From Nocardioides carbamazepini (GTDB lineage: Bacteria > Actinomycetota > Actinomycetes > Propionibacteriales > Nocardioidaceae): a stretch of 64,000 bases of DNA. Position 1 is the stretch's first letter; each line of letters opens with the position of its first letter. Location of the stretch: contig NZ_JAHTLF010000018.1 of the NCBI RefSeq assembly GCF_024614185.1, positions 593,821 to 657,820 on the forward strand. Reading direction: 5' to 3'. A program made the translations under genes and the position numbers. Positions 1-8,260 of this stretch are shown in pieces. A model generated the notes under the pieces. It searched no databases, was not told where the DNA came from, and worked only from the letters and a program-made list of their open reading frames with translations.

Positions 1-1156
1 GGTTGTCGAACGCGACCCGGACGGCACCCGACTCGGCGATGCCGAAGCCGGTGAGGCCCTGGTCGCGCCAGAACGGCCGCTCGTAGACGGCATCGCACTT
101 CATCAGCCGGCCCATCTGGACCTGCTCGAGCAGCGCTCGGCGCCCGGCGGGGAGAGCGGGCGAGAACCCGATGCCGAGGACCTGCTTCGGCGGCGCGGAG
201 ACGATGACCCGGCGGGCCCGCACCCTGCCGCGCGGGGTGTGCACCCGGACGCCGTGGTCCAGGTGCACGATCCTGGTCACGGGCGCGTCGAGCGCGACCC
301 GCCTGCCGAGCCGCTTCGCGAGCTCCAGCGGCACCCGCTGGGAGCCGCCGACGAACCGGCTCTCCTGGGCGCCGCCGACGGTGTCGGAGTTGCGCTCGAA
401 CGTGCCGGGCGTGGACTCGTTGCCCGAGCAGGAGATGTAGTGGAGCACGAAGAGCAGCGAGACCTGGTCCGGATCGGCACCGAAGCCGGGCTGGGTCCAG
501 GACTGGATCAGCTTCTCGATCCCCCGGCTGTTGAGGGTGTTGCGGCGCAGCCAGTCGCCGAGGCTGAGGGCGTCCCACTCGGCGGCGCGGGGATGGGCCC
601 ACGGGGCGTCGACCCGGAGCTGCCGGGCGAAGCCGTTGAGGCGCTTGAGCGCCAGGGCGGCGTCCAGCAGGATCGTCGGGTCCGGCGGGACGGTGCCCTT
701 GAACTCCATCCGCCCCAGTAGGGAGGAGAGGTAGACGTTCTTGCCGGTGACGTACTCGTCGAAGGTGGCGACACCGAGCCGGCTCGCGAGCCGCTTGATG
801 TGGTCCTGGGTGGGTCCGACGAACGCGCCCCCGGCCTCGAGGGTGCCGCCGGTGGGCAGCTCGTGGTTGAGCACCCGCCCGCCGACGCGGTCTCGGGCCT
901 CGACGACGAGCACGGAGTGCCCGGCGCGGGCGACCTTGCGGGCCGCGACCAGCCCCGCGAGGCCGGCGCCGACGACCACGACGTCCACCGCGCGCGGCAG
1001 CCGGCCGGTGCGGGTGCCGGCGACGACCTCCGCCTCCAGGGCGTCGAGGGCGAGCACGCCGGCGGCGGCCCCGGCAGCCCCGGCCGCCCCGGCAGCCCCG
1101 CCGGCCAGCAGTCCCCGGCGGCCCAGGGCGTGACGTCCGGGATGGGTGGTGTCCAC
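1..1156 (-). CDS. Flavin monoamine oxidase family protein (3' end cut by window)
   Basis: Likely exported FAD-dependent amine oxidase that would deaminate a primary amine to an aldehyde. The N-terminus has a twin-arginine-like signal (HALGRRGLLAGG followed by an Ala/Gly-rich stretch). A Rossmann FAD motif (VVVGAGLAGLVAARK) then leads into the ARDRVGGR motif typical of the family. About 385 residues are visible; the C-terminal substrate and FAD-capping part lies outside the window. The start is GTG at 1156, preceded by GGAGG at good spacing. It is divergent from the TetR gene at 1213 across a short gap, so that regulator is the likely controller. The substrate cannot be read from sequence. Confidence 0.85.
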   Translation of the reverse strand, partial: MDTTHPGRHALGRRGLLAGGAAGAAGAAGAAAGVLALDALEAEVVAGTRTGRLPRAVDVVVVGAGLAGLVAARKVARAGHSVLVVEARDRVGGRVLNHELPTGGTLEAGGAFVGPTQDHIKRLASRLGVATFDEYVTGKNVYLSSLLGRMEFKGTVPPDPTILLDAALALKRLNGFARQLRVDAPWAHPRAAEWDALSLGDWLRRNTLNSRGIEKLIQSWTQPGFGADPDQVSLLFVLHYISCSGNESTPGTFERNSDTVGGAQESRFVGGSQRVPLELAKRLGRRVALDAPVTRIVHLDHGVRVHTPRGRVRARRVIVSAPPKQVLGIGFSPALPAGRRALLEQVQMGRLMKCDAVYERPFWRDQGLTGFGIAESGAVRVAFDN

Positions 1157-1212
1157 GTCGCCTCCGAAGGTGAATATGTGTCAGGTTCGGGTTCGGAGGC
1201 TACACTGCGGCC

Positions 1213-1887
1213 ATGTCCTCCGCCAGCGTCCCGGACGCCCCCGTCGGGCCCAGCCGTCGCCGGCTCCCCGCCCAGGCCCGCTCCCGGGAGCGGGTCGAGC
1301 GGATCCTCGACGCGGCCGCGCGCCTCGTGCTGATCAACGGCGTCGACGGCCTGACGACACGCTCGATCGCGGAGGCCGCCGAGCTGCCGGTCGCCTCGCT
1401 CTACCAGTACTTCGCCGACAAGGAGGCCGTCCTGCTCGCCCTCTGCGAGCGCGACATGGCCGAGATGGACGAGCGCGTCGCCACCGACCTCGCCACCCTG
1501 GCGGACCCGGCCAACCCGGCGGAGCTGACCATCGCCAGCATGGTCGAGACGGCGATGCGTGCCTTCGTCACCGTCTATCACCGCCGCCCCGCGTTCATGC
1601 AGATCTGGATGCGCGGGCGGGCCAACCCCGCGATCTACGACTACGGGCGTCACCACAACCGTCGGATCGCCGCCAACCTGCTCGCCTTCGGCCTCGGCGC
1701 GGGCCTGCTCGGCACCGATCGCTACGACGACGACGAGATGACCGCCATCGCCGAGCTCGCCGTCGAGGTCGGTGACAGCGCCTTCCAGCTGGCCTTCGAG
1801 CACGACCCGCGCGGCGACGAGTTCCTGATCGGCCAGGCGATCGCGCTCGTCTCCGGCTACCTCGAGCGCATCACGAGCGACCGGTGA
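1213..1887 (+). CDS. TetR family transcriptional regulator
   Basis: DNA-binding repressor of 224 residues. The N-terminal TetR helix-turn-helix is clear at about residues 20-66 (ERILDAAARLVLINGV, then TTRSIAEAAELPVASLYQYF). The C-terminal ligand domain resembles actinobacterial TetR_C domains with a HRRPAFMQIW stretch. It is divergent from the amine oxidase, and its stop codon overlaps the GTG start of the aldolase gene. It may therefore control both the oxidase and the aldolase/kinase pair. No clear palindrome was found in the 56-base divergent gap. The ligand is unknown. Confidence 0.88.
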   Translation: MSSASVPDAPVGPSRRRLPAQARSRERVERILDAAARLVLINGVDGLTTRSIAEAAELPVASLYQYFADKEAVLLALCERDMAEMDERVATDLATLADPANPAELTIASMVETAMRAFVTVYHRRPAFMQIWMRGRANPAIYDYGRHHNRRIAANLLAFGLGAGLLGTDRYDDDEMTAIAELAVEVGDSAFQLAFEHDPRGDEFLIGQAIALVSGYLERITSDR

Positions 1888-2543
1888 GCGACGGCCCGGC
1901 CGGCCGACGCCAGGAGGTCGCCGCGGCCGCCCGCCGGCTCGCCGCCGCCGGGCTGCTCGTCGGCACCGCCGGCAATGTCTCCGCCCGCGCCGGCGACCGG
2001 GTGGCGATCACCGCGACCGGGATCGCGCTCGGCGCCTGCACGGCCGACGACGTCACCGTCGTGTCCCTCGACGGCGAGGTGATCGACGGGACACTGGAGC
2101 CGACCAGCGAGCTGGGCCTCCACCTCGGCGTGTACGCCGACAGCCCGGCCGCCGCGGTCGTCCACACCCACGCACCCTTCGCGACGGCGCTCGCCTGTGT
2201 GCTCGACGCCCTGCCCGTGCTCCACTACCAACAGCTCGCCCTCGGCGGCGAGATCCGGGTGGCGCCGTACGCGACCTTCGGGACGGGCGAGCTCGCCGCC
2301 CACGTGCGCGCGGCGCTGGACGGACGCAGCGCCGCGCTGCTCGCCAACCACGGCTCGGTCACCGTCGGCGGCACGCTCGACGCCGCGGTGGAGAACGCCC
2401 TGCTGCTCGAGTGGCTCTGCCAGCTCCACCACCGGGCCAGCACCCTGGGCACACCGCGGGCCCTCACCGAGGCGCAGCAGTCCGATGTCGTCCGGGCCGC
2501 GATCGAACGCGGCTACGGCACCCCGAAGAGCCTTCCCGCATGA
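1884..2543 (+). CDS. Class II aldolase/adducin family protein
   Basis: Zinc-dependent aldolase of the fuculose-phosphate/ribulose-phosphate type, 219 residues, close to the family's usual size. Visible metal and catalytic positions are Glu76 (TSELGLH), His94 and His96 in VVHTHAPFAT, and His156 in LANHGSV. The fold's Gly-rich phosphate loop is GTAGNVSAR near residue 27. GTG at 1884 overlaps the TetR stop, and the gene's own stop overlaps the kinase ATG, so translation is probably coupled. The pairing suggests phosphorylation of a ketose or deoxysugar by the kinase and cleavage by this enzyme, for example in pentose, 6-deoxysugar or 5-deoxyribose salvage. The exact sugar is inference. Confidence 0.85.
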   Translation: MSDGPAGRRQEVAAAARRLAAAGLLVGTAGNVSARAGDRVAITATGIALGACTADDVTVVSLDGEVIDGTLEPTSELGLHLGVYADSPAAAVVHTHAPFATALACVLDALPVLHYQQLALGGEIRVAPYATFGTGELAAHVRAALDGRSAALLANHGSVTVGGTLDAAVENALLLEWLCQLHHRASTLGTPRALTEAQQSDVVRAAIERGYGTPKSLPA

Positions 2544-3475
2544 CCATGACCGTCGCCGCCCTCGGCGTGCACGTCCTCGACACCCACGTGCTCGGTGTCG
2601 AGTCGATCCCGTCCGGCTCGGACGGCGCGTTGGTCGAGACGATCCGGATGTCGCCGGCCGGCACGGCGGGCGGCACCGCCGTCGTGCTGAGCCGGCTGGG
2701 CGCCACGGTGCGGTCCCACGGCGCCGTCGGCACCGACGCCGTCGGCGACACCCTGCTCGCGCTGCTCCGCCGGGAGGGCGTCGACGTCGCCGGCCTGGTC
2801 CGCAAGGACACTGCGCAGACCTCGGCGTCGGTGCTGCCCGTGCGCCCCGACGGCGACCGGCCGGCCTGGCACTGCATCGGCGCCAACGGTGCGTTCACGC
2901 TCGACGACCTGCCACCCGACGTCCTCGACGGCCTGACGCACCTCCACCTCGGCGGCCCCGAGTTCCTCGGCGGCGACGCCGCGGCCGAGCTGCTCGCCCG
3001 CGCGCGGGCGGCGGGGATCACCACCTCGGTCGACCTCCTGGCTCCGGGCGACCCGGACCTGCTGGCCTGGATCGTCGCCGCGCTCCCCCACACCGACCAC
3101 CTGCTGCCCAACGACGAGCAGGTCCTCGGCCTCACCGGGGCCGCCACCCTCGCCGAGGGCGCCCGGGCACTCGTGGCGGCCGGCGCCGGCTGTGTCGCGG
3201 TGACCCAGGGCGCCCGAGGGGCCCTCGTCGCGACCGCGGACGACCTGACCGAGGTGCCGGCGTACGCCGTCGGGGTCGTCGACACGACCGGCTGCGGCGA
3301 CGCCTTCTCCGCTGGCTACCTGCGCGGGCTGGCACGGGGCCGGGCACCGGCCGAGGCGGCCGCGCTCGGCTGCGCCACCGCCGCCCAGGTCGCCCAGGGG
3401 CTCGGCACCGACGCGGGGAGCTACGACCTCGCGGCGGTCGAGGCGTTCGCCGCCTCGGCCGCGCCGCTCGGCTGA
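2540..3475 (+). CDS. PfkB family carbohydrate kinase
   Basis: Ribokinase-family sugar kinase of 311 residues. The N-terminal AGGTAVVLSRLG matches the first PfkB signature. The second signature, VVDTTGCGDAFSAGYLRG, starts near residue 246 and carries the catalytic Asp at about 254 with the anion-hole Gly residues. The start chosen is ATG at 2540, which overlaps the aldolase stop (ATGA); longer readings upstream run through aldolase codons in another frame. The 3' end overlaps the convergent MFS gene by 55 bases. It probably phosphorylates the substrate of the co-transcribed aldolase. Confidence 0.88.
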   Translation: MTMTVAALGVHVLDTHVLGVESIPSGSDGALVETIRMSPAGTAGGTAVVLSRLGATVRSHGAVGTDAVGDTLLALLRREGVDVAGLVRKDTAQTSASVLPVRPDGDRPAWHCIGANGAFTLDDLPPDVLDGLTHLHLGGPEFLGGDAAAELLARARAAGITTSVDLLAPGDPDLLAWIVAALPHTDHLLPNDEQVLGLTGAATLAEGARALVAAGAGCVAVTQGARGALVATADDLTEVPAYAVGVVDTTGCGDAFSAGYLRGLARGRAPAEAAALGCATAAQVAQGLGTDAGSYDLAAVEAFAASAAPLG

Positions 3476-4902
3476 TCCGGCAACGGCCGGCGGTCGATGT
3501 CGCGCCACGACGGCGACAGGACCGGCGCCATCGTGGTGACGAGGTAGGCGGCGCCGAACAGCAGCAGTCCGGCCGCCAGGCCGGTGCCGCCGACCGCGAG
3601 ACCGGCGAGCAGGCCGCCCAGCGGCATCAGCGACCAGGAGGCGGCCAGGGACAGCGAGCTGACCCGGCCCATCAGGTCCTCCGGGATCCGCTCGAACTGC
3701 ACCGCGCCGAGCACCGGGTTGATGAAGCCGGCGCCGAACCCGGCGATCACGTGGACCAGCGCCACCAGCCACAGCGGGCACCCGAGCGCGAGCACGACCC
3801 AGCGCGGGGCGCCGGCGAGCAGGTAGCCGACCACGTACGTCCGGAACCGGGGCAGTCGCTCGGCCCGCCACGTCGCCAGCACCGATCCGACGAGCGCCGC
3901 CCCGCCCATGCAGGCCCCGAGGAGGCCGATCGCCGCCGGGCCACCGCCCGAGCCCTCGGCCCAGACCGGGAGCATCACCGACGAGTACCCCTGGTCGAGC
4001 AGGTTGGTGACCGCCACCATCACCATCATCCCGAGCAGGACGGGGTCGCGGCGCAGGGCGAGCCAGCCGCCCCGGAGCTCGGCGAGGTACGACGTGGCTC
4101 GCTCCCCGCGCGCCGGCCGGACCGTCTCGGACCGGCCCGGCTCGGACCGGCCCGGCGCCGCACCTCCGACTCGGCGGGTGGACACGGCCAGCACGACGGC
4201 GCAGGCGACGAACGACCCCGCGTCCACCAGCAGTGCGGTGACCGGCCCGAGCAGGGCGACCAGGCCACCGCCGACGGCCGCGCCGACCAGCGCCGACAGC
4301 CGGTCGGTGGTGCCGACCAGACCGGTCACCCGCTCGGTCGGCAGCGCGACGTGGCGCACGAGGGCCGGCACCATCGCGTGCCGGGCCGCCTCCGACGGCC
4401 CGCGCAGCAGGCCGGTCACGGCCACGAGCGCCAGCAGCACCGGGAAGTGCAGCCAGCCGGCGGCGTACGCCAGCGGGATCGTCGCGACGGCCACGCCGGA
4501 GGCGAGGTCGAAGCCGATCGCGACCCGCCGCGGGCCGGCGCGGTCGATCCACGGACCGCACAGGGCCTGGGCCAGCACGAGCGGCAGCAGCCCGGCGAAG
4601 GCGACCAGGCCGGTCTTGGCTGCCGACCCGGTCGTGGTCAGCACCAGCCACGGCACGGCGATCTGCGACAGGCGGGTGCCGGCGAGTGAGACCGCGTCGG
4701 CGGCGAGGTAGCCGGCCAGGGCGGGTCGGGAAGCTCGGCGCCGTCGCGAGCGACGGTTCGCGCCGATCTGGCAAGGCGGCGGAGCGACGACGTGCTGGCT
4801 CGCCCTTCGAGCGACGCCAACGCCGCCAGATCGGATGCGAAGCGTCGCGCAGCAGGCGAGGAGCTTGCCGACGCGCCCTGGGGCGGCTGAGCCCGCCCGC
4901 AT
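3421..4902 (-). CDS. MFS transporter with a repeat-derived N-terminal extension
   Basis: Major facilitator of the MFS_3/enterobactin-exporter type (493 residues as called), with about 12 hydrophobic segments. The conserved start of the family is visible only at about residue 62 (ALAGYLAADAVSLAG). The family loop motif D-R-x-G-P-R-R appears as DRAGPRR. ATG at 4902 lies one base after the ArsR-type repressor stop, so the two form an operon. Residues about 9-61 are Arg-rich, not MFS-like, and coincide with the inverted-repeat element at 4716-4881. The element therefore seems to have inserted in frame near the original start. Alternatively, translation may restart inside the element. Substrate unknown; drug or metabolite efflux is likely. 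Confidence 0.82.
   Translation of the reverse strand: MRAGSAAPGRVGKLLACCATLRIRSGGVGVARRASQHVVAPPPCQIGANRRSRRRRASRPALAGYLAADAVSLAGTRLSQIAVPWLVLTTTGSAAKTGLVAFAGLLPLVLAQALCGPWIDRAGPRRVAIGFDLASGVAVATIPLAYAAGWLHFPVLLALVAVTGLLRGPSEAARHAMVPALVRHVALPTERVTGLVGTTDRLSALVGAAVGGGLVALLGPVTALLVDAGSFVACAVVLAVSTRRVGGAAPGRSEPGRSETVRPARGERATSYLAELRGGWLALRRDPVLLGMMVMVAVTNLLDQGYSSVMLPVWAEGSGGGPAAIGLLGACMGGAALVGSVLATWRAERLPRFRTYVVGYLLAGAPRWVVLALGCPLWLVALVHVIAGFGAGFINPVLGAVQFERIPEDLMGRVSSLSLAASWSLMPLGGLLAGLAVGGTGLAAGLLLFGAAYLVTTMAPVLSPSWRDIDRRPLPDQPSGAAEAANASTAARS
4716..4881. repeat. MITE-like structured element, copy 1
   Basis: An element of about 160 bp ends in imperfect inverted repeats of about 21 bp (outer part CCAGGGCGGGTCGGGAAG on the left, CCAGGGCGCGTCGGCAAG on the complement of the right), with two mismatches. 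Inside are a CCGTCGC/GCGACGG hairpin and a perfect 10-bp inverted pair, CCGATCTGGC and GCCAGATCGG. The interior is collinear with the element at 22713-22874: the blocks GGCGCCGTCGCGAGCG, TGGCAAGGCG, TGCTGG and CAACGCCGCCAG occur in the same order at nearly equal spacing. It encodes no transposase and lies inside the 5' end of the MFS reading frame. Confidence 0.7.
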
Positions 4903-4903
4903 G

Positions 4904-5500
4904 TCACTCGCCCCGAGGCTCGGTGCGCACCGGATCGACGTGCCCCGGCACGGGGAACGCCTGGATCTGGAAGGCGAACGGGACCGCGTCGTCGCCCGGC
5001 TCGTCCTCACAGGAGGCGATCAGCTCCTTGATCCGCGCGACGAGGCCGGCGGCCTTGGCCGCGGGGACGGTGTGCACCCAGTCGCTCACCGTCGAGGCGG
5101 CCCGCCACTCGTCCGGGAGGAGCGGCCGCTCCTCCATCGCGGCCTGCAGGTTCTGGGCGTACATCACTGTCGCCGCGTGCAGGAAGGCATCGGCGACATC
5201 CCGCTCCTCCTGCGTGCGCGCGTCGGCCGCGCGGCTGTGCGTCTCCTGGTGGGCCGCCTGCCACCACCGGTCGCGGGCGTTGCCGCGCTCCGCGTCCTCG
5301 ACCACGAAGCCGTGCTCGGCGAGCTGACGCAGGTGGTACGACGTCGCGCCGCTGTTGAGCCCGAAGCGGGCCGCGAGCGTGGTGGCCGTCGCCGGCCCCT
5401 CGATCCGCAGGTGGCTGAGGATCCGCAGCCGGGTCGGGTGGGACAGGGCCCGCAGGCCGGCGAGGTTCGGGGTGACCACGGTCGAGGGCTGGTCCGTCAT
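4904..5500 (-). CDS. ArsR-type winged-helix transcriptional regulator
   Basis: Winged-helix repressor of 198 residues. The HTH_20-type DNA-binding domain covers about residues 10-80 (RALSHPTRLRILSHLRIEGP, then LNSGATSYHLRQLAEHGFVV), followed by a roughly 110-residue effector domain of unknown ligand. The start is ATG at 5500. The gene is divergent from the GNAT gene, and a 34-bp perfectly symmetric operator sits 16 bases upstream of its start. It lies directly ahead of the MFS exporter gene, so the likely role is autorepression and control of the exporter plus the acetyltransferase. No clear metal-binding Cys cluster is seen, so an organic ligand is more likely than a metal. Confidence 0.87.
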   Translation of the reverse strand: MTDQPSTVVTPNLAGLRALSHPTRLRILSHLRIEGPATATTLAARFGLNSGATSYHLRQLAEHGFVVEDAERGNARDRWWQAAHQETHSRAADARTQEERDVADAFLHAATVMYAQNLQAAMEERPLLPDEWRAASTVSDWVHTVPAAKAAGLVARIKELIASCEDEPGDDAVPFAFQIQAFPVPGHVDPVRTEPRGE

Positions 5501-5515
5501 GCCTCGACGGTACGA

Positions 5516-5549
5516 CTGCAAAGAGTCATTTGCAAACAGTTCTTTGCAG
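5516..5549. promoter_or_regulatory. Symmetric operator between ArsR-type and GNAT genes
   Basis: Dyad symmetry about 5532.5: CTGCAAAGA at 5516-5524, TTTGCAAA at 5529-5536, and TCTTTGCAG at 5541-5549. The outer arms are perfect complements and the centre is itself a palindrome, with 4-base spacers on each side. It lies between two divergent starts (5500 and 5582) and so can control both. AT-rich sites like this stand out in such GC-rich DNA. Confidence 0.75.
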
Positions 5550-5581
5550 ACGTCGCGTCCGGATCCCGCCACAATGGCCCG

Positions 5582-6205
5582 ATGACGGTGGAGATCCGCC
5601 CCCAGCACGCCGACGAGGCCGATGCCGCGATGCGCGTGATCTGCGCCGCGTTCGGCGCGGAGGGCACGAAGGTCGTCGACGTGTGGGCCGCCGTCGTCGC
5701 GCGCGGCCTGGACCGGGCCCAGCTGGTGGCGGTCGGGAACGACGACCTCGTGGTGGGGCACGTCGGGCTCAGCCACGGGTGGCTGGACGCGCGGCGGGCG
5801 CTGGTCGACGTGCTGGTGCTGAGCCCGTTGGGCGTCGCGCCCGACCGCCAGGCCGCGGGGATCGGTACGGCGCTGCTGGCAGCCGCGGTCGTAGAGGCCG
5901 AGCGGCTGGGAGCGCCGATGGTGGTGCTGGAGGGCGATCCGGGCTACTACTCGCGGCGCGGGTGGGTGCCGGGCGCGGAGCACGGGATCGAGGCGCCGTC
6001 GGCGCGGGTCCCGGGGCCGGCCTTCCAGGTGGTGCTGCTGGAGGGACACGAGGAGTGGATGACCGGCCGCGTCGTCTACCGCGAGGTGTGGTGGGAGCAC
6101 GACGCGACCGGCCTGCGTGACCCGCTGCTGGCGCAGGTCGAAGGGGTGCTCACACGTCGTAGTCGACCCGCAGCTCCTCGGTGGCAGGGTGCGCCTGGCA
6201 GGTGA
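5582..6205 (+). CDS. GNAT family N-acetyltransferase
   Basis: Acetyl-CoA-dependent N-acetyltransferase of 207 residues. The acetyl-CoA-binding motif A is visible near residue 97 (VAPDRQAAGIGTALLAAA). VLEGDPGYYSRRGW near residue 120 matches the YhbS-like N-acetyltransferase branch. The start is ATG at 5582; an earlier ATG at 5574 is out of frame. The last 56 bases overlap the convergent desaturase-reductase gene, so the C-terminal Arg/Pro-rich tail is probably not part of the fold. It shares its operator region with the ArsR-type regulator and exporter, so it may modify the exporter's substrate (inference). Confidence 0.83.
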   Translation: MTVEIRPQHADEADAAMRVICAAFGAEGTKVVDVWAAVVARGLDRAQLVAVGNDDLVVGHVGLSHGWLDARRALVDVLVLSPLGVAPDRQAAGIGTALLAAAVVEAERLGAPMVVLEGDPGYYSRRGWVPGAEHGIEAPSARVPGPAFQVVLLEGHEEWMTGRVVYREVWWEHDATGLRDPLLAQVEGVLTRRSRPAAPRWQGAPGR

Positions 6206-8141
6206 GGACGTAGCCCTCGGCGACCTCCTGCTCGTCGAGCGCGTGGTTCTGGTCCATCACCGCCTGGCCGAGCACGACCTTCGCGCGGCAGGTGCCGCAC
6301 GCCCCACCCGCACAGGAGTACGGCGGATCGATCCCCCGCTGCAGGGCGGCGTCGAGCACGGAGTCGCCCGTCGAGGTGAGCAGGAAGGTCGTCTCGGTGC
6401 CGTCGAGGGCGACCGTGACCTGGCTGGTGATCTCGGGCAGCTCGCGGACCGCACCGGCGGTGACGTGGAAGACCTCGGTCAGCACCTGCCCGGTGCCGGG
6501 CACCCGGCCGAGCGCGTCACGGACGTCGTCGACCATCTCCTGCGGGCCGCACAGGTACCAGGCGGCGACGCCGACCGCATCCGGGACGAGCTCGGCGACC
6601 AGGGCGGGCGTGATCCGGCCGCTGACGACGCCGGGCGCCGATTCGCGGGAGCGCACGTGGTGCACGACGAGGCGCTCGCCGTACCGGTCCTGCCAGGCGG
6701 CGAGCTCGCCGGCGAACATGGTCGACGCCGCCGCCCGGTTGCCGTAGACGAGCGTGAACCGGCTGCCCGGCTCGGCGTCGAGGGTGGTCGCGATGGTCGA
6801 CATCAGGGGGGTGACGCCCGAGCCGGCGACGACCCCCACGTGGTGCCGTACGGCGGCCGGGTCGAGGCGCACGTGGAAGGCACCGGCCGGCGTCATCACG
6901 TCGAGCAGGTCCCCGGCGACCAGCCGCTCGTTGACGTACGACGAGAACTGCCCGCCCGGCACGTGCTTGACCGCGACCCGCAGGGTGCCGGGTCCGTCCG
7001 ACGCCACCGGCGCGACGAGGGAGTAGCTGCGCCGCACCTCCTCGCCGTCGATCACCGCACGCAGCGTGAGGTGCTGCCCCTGCACGTACCGGTACGACGC
7101 CACGAGGTCGTCCGGCACGTCGAACGTGATGGCGACGGCATCGCTGCTCACCGGATCGACCGCGCGCACCCGCAGCGGGTGAAAGGTCGGGCGGCGGGTG
7201 ATCTCGTCGGTGAGCCGGCGCCAGGTGCGGTACTCGCTGGCGGTCAGGGATCGGCCGAACCATGTGGAGATCGCGGCGTTGCGGTCGAGGTAGGCCTCCT
7301 CGTTGCGCTTCCACGCCCGCACGTAGCGGTAGAACGGGATGCTCGGGTGCAGGTGGTGCACCAGGTGGTAGTTCTGGTAGACGAACAGCGGCGTGAGCAG
7401 GCCCTCGCCGCCGACCCGCACGCGGGTCGCGCGGTACCTGTCCTCGCGCTGGGTCACGGTCAGGCCGTGGTGCGGCAGGTAGTCGAACCACCAGCCCAGC
7501 ACCAGCATGCCGAACCGCTGCGGCACCAGGAAGCCCCAGAGCAGCTCGCTGCCGAAGCCGGCGGCCGCGACGGCCACGAAGCCGCCGATCACGGCGGTGG
7601 CGACGACGAGGGTCGCCGCGACCTCGCGCCTCGGCCGGTCCGGCAGCCGTCGGAGGTAGAACACGACGTACCAGAGGTCGATCGTCGCCCACCGCAGCGG
7701 CAGCTGCCAGGCGGGGCCCTCCTCGCACCAGGCATCGGGGTCGATCGACTTGGGCTCGTTGGTGTTCCGGTGGTGCTCGATGTGGATGAACTTCACCAAC
7801 GCGTAGGTCGCCCACGGGACCACGAGCAGCACCGACAGGTGACCGAAGGCGTTGTTGACCCGTCTGTTCGTGCTGATCGCGTGGTGCGTCGACTCGTGCA
7901 GCACGCTGAACATCAAGAAGGTGACCGCCGCGCCCATCGGCACGGTGAGCCACCGCGAGAGGTCCCACGCCAGCAGCCCGGCCATCTCGACGGCGAAGAG
8001 CGCCAGGGTGCCGACGTACAGCGCGGCGGTCGGCCAGGCCATCGTCGGAACCCGCTCACCGGGGTCCGGCAGCCCCGAGACGGACTGGGGGAGCTGAGCA
8101 CGGGGCGCCGCCGCGGCGGTCGTGGTCGATTGGCTCTGCAT
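6150..8141 (-). CDS. Fatty acid desaturase/hydroxylase fused to ferredoxin-NADPH-type reductase
   Basis: Single-chain lipid desaturase or hydroxylase, 663 residues. Residues 1-300 are a membrane di-iron domain with histidine boxes HESTHH (82-87), HIEHH (120-124) and HLVHH (259-263), plus a further YLPHHG at 221-226. Residues about 320-550 are an FNR-type reductase: RSYSLVA for FAD, GVVAGSGVTPLMS and CGPQEMVDD for NAD(P)H. Residues about 565-663 are a plant-type [2Fe-2S] domain with canonical C-x4-C-x2-C-x29-C. The chain can thus pass electrons from NAD(P)H to the di-iron site unaided. ATG at 8141 has a poor ribosome site; a start at VPTMAWP (residue 34) is possible. It is divergent from the ALDH gene. 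Substrate unknown. Confidence 0.88.
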   Translation of the reverse strand: MQSQSTTTAAAAPRAQLPQSVSGLPDPGERVPTMAWPTAALYVGTLALFAVEMAGLLAWDLSRWLTVPMGAAVTFLMFSVLHESTHHAISTNRRVNNAFGHLSVLLVVPWATYALVKFIHIEHHRNTNEPKSIDPDAWCEEGPAWQLPLRWATIDLWYVVFYLRRLPDRPRREVAATLVVATAVIGGFVAVAAAGFGSELLWGFLVPQRFGMLVLGWWFDYLPHHGLTVTQREDRYRATRVRVGGEGLLTPLFVYQNYHLVHHLHPSIPFYRYVRAWKRNEEAYLDRNAAISTWFGRSLTASEYRTWRRLTDEITRRPTFHPLRVRAVDPVSSDAVAITFDVPDDLVASYRYVQGQHLTLRAVIDGEEVRRSYSLVAPVASDGPGTLRVAVKHVPGGQFSSYVNERLVAGDLLDVMTPAGAFHVRLDPAAVRHHVGVVAGSGVTPLMSTIATTLDAEPGSRFTLVYGNRAAASTMFAGELAAWQDRYGERLVVHHVRSRESAPGVVSGRITPALVAELVPDAVGVAAWYLCGPQEMVDDVRDALGRVPGTGQVLTEVFHVTAGAVRELPEITSQVTVALDGTETTFLLTSTGDSVLDAALQRGIDPPYSCAGGACGTCRAKVVLGQAVMDQNHALDEQEVAEGYVLTCQAHPATEELRVDYDV

Positions 8142-8191
8142 GGGAGGTGAACGTAGGAGCCCGGGCCCCCTCAGGGCCTTGGACGCCAGTC

Positions 8192-8215
8192 CCAAATTGG
8201 CCCCGGCATTTGTCC
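8192..8215 (+). promoter_or_regulatory. CCAA-N14-TTGTCC motif between desaturase and ALDH genes
   Basis: Imperfect inverted repeat, CCAAAT near 8192 and ATTTGTCC ending at 8215, in the 119-base divergent gap. The same arrangement (CCAA, 14-15 bases rich in GGCC, TTGT(C/G)C) occurs in the gap ahead of the GMC/mce operon and upstream of alkB. Because two PucR genes lie in this island, a PucR site is the working guess. Confidence 0.45.
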
Positions 8216-8260
8216 GCGGGCCCGTACCTGCGGGATTGCGCGATCCCGAGACTTGCCGCC

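Noticed and set aside
508..1803. Minus-strand frame of about 431 codons over the amine oxidase and TetR genes
   Set aside because: Off by one frame from the amine oxidase; repeats of Ser/Pro/Arg and no motif. The real frame shows FAD-binding and twin-arginine features.
2197..4689. Open frame of about 830 codons on the plus strand across the kinase and MFS genes
   Set aside because: It is an out-of-phase reading of real genes. The translation is Arg/Pro/Gly-rich with no domain, as usual for GC-rich DNA.
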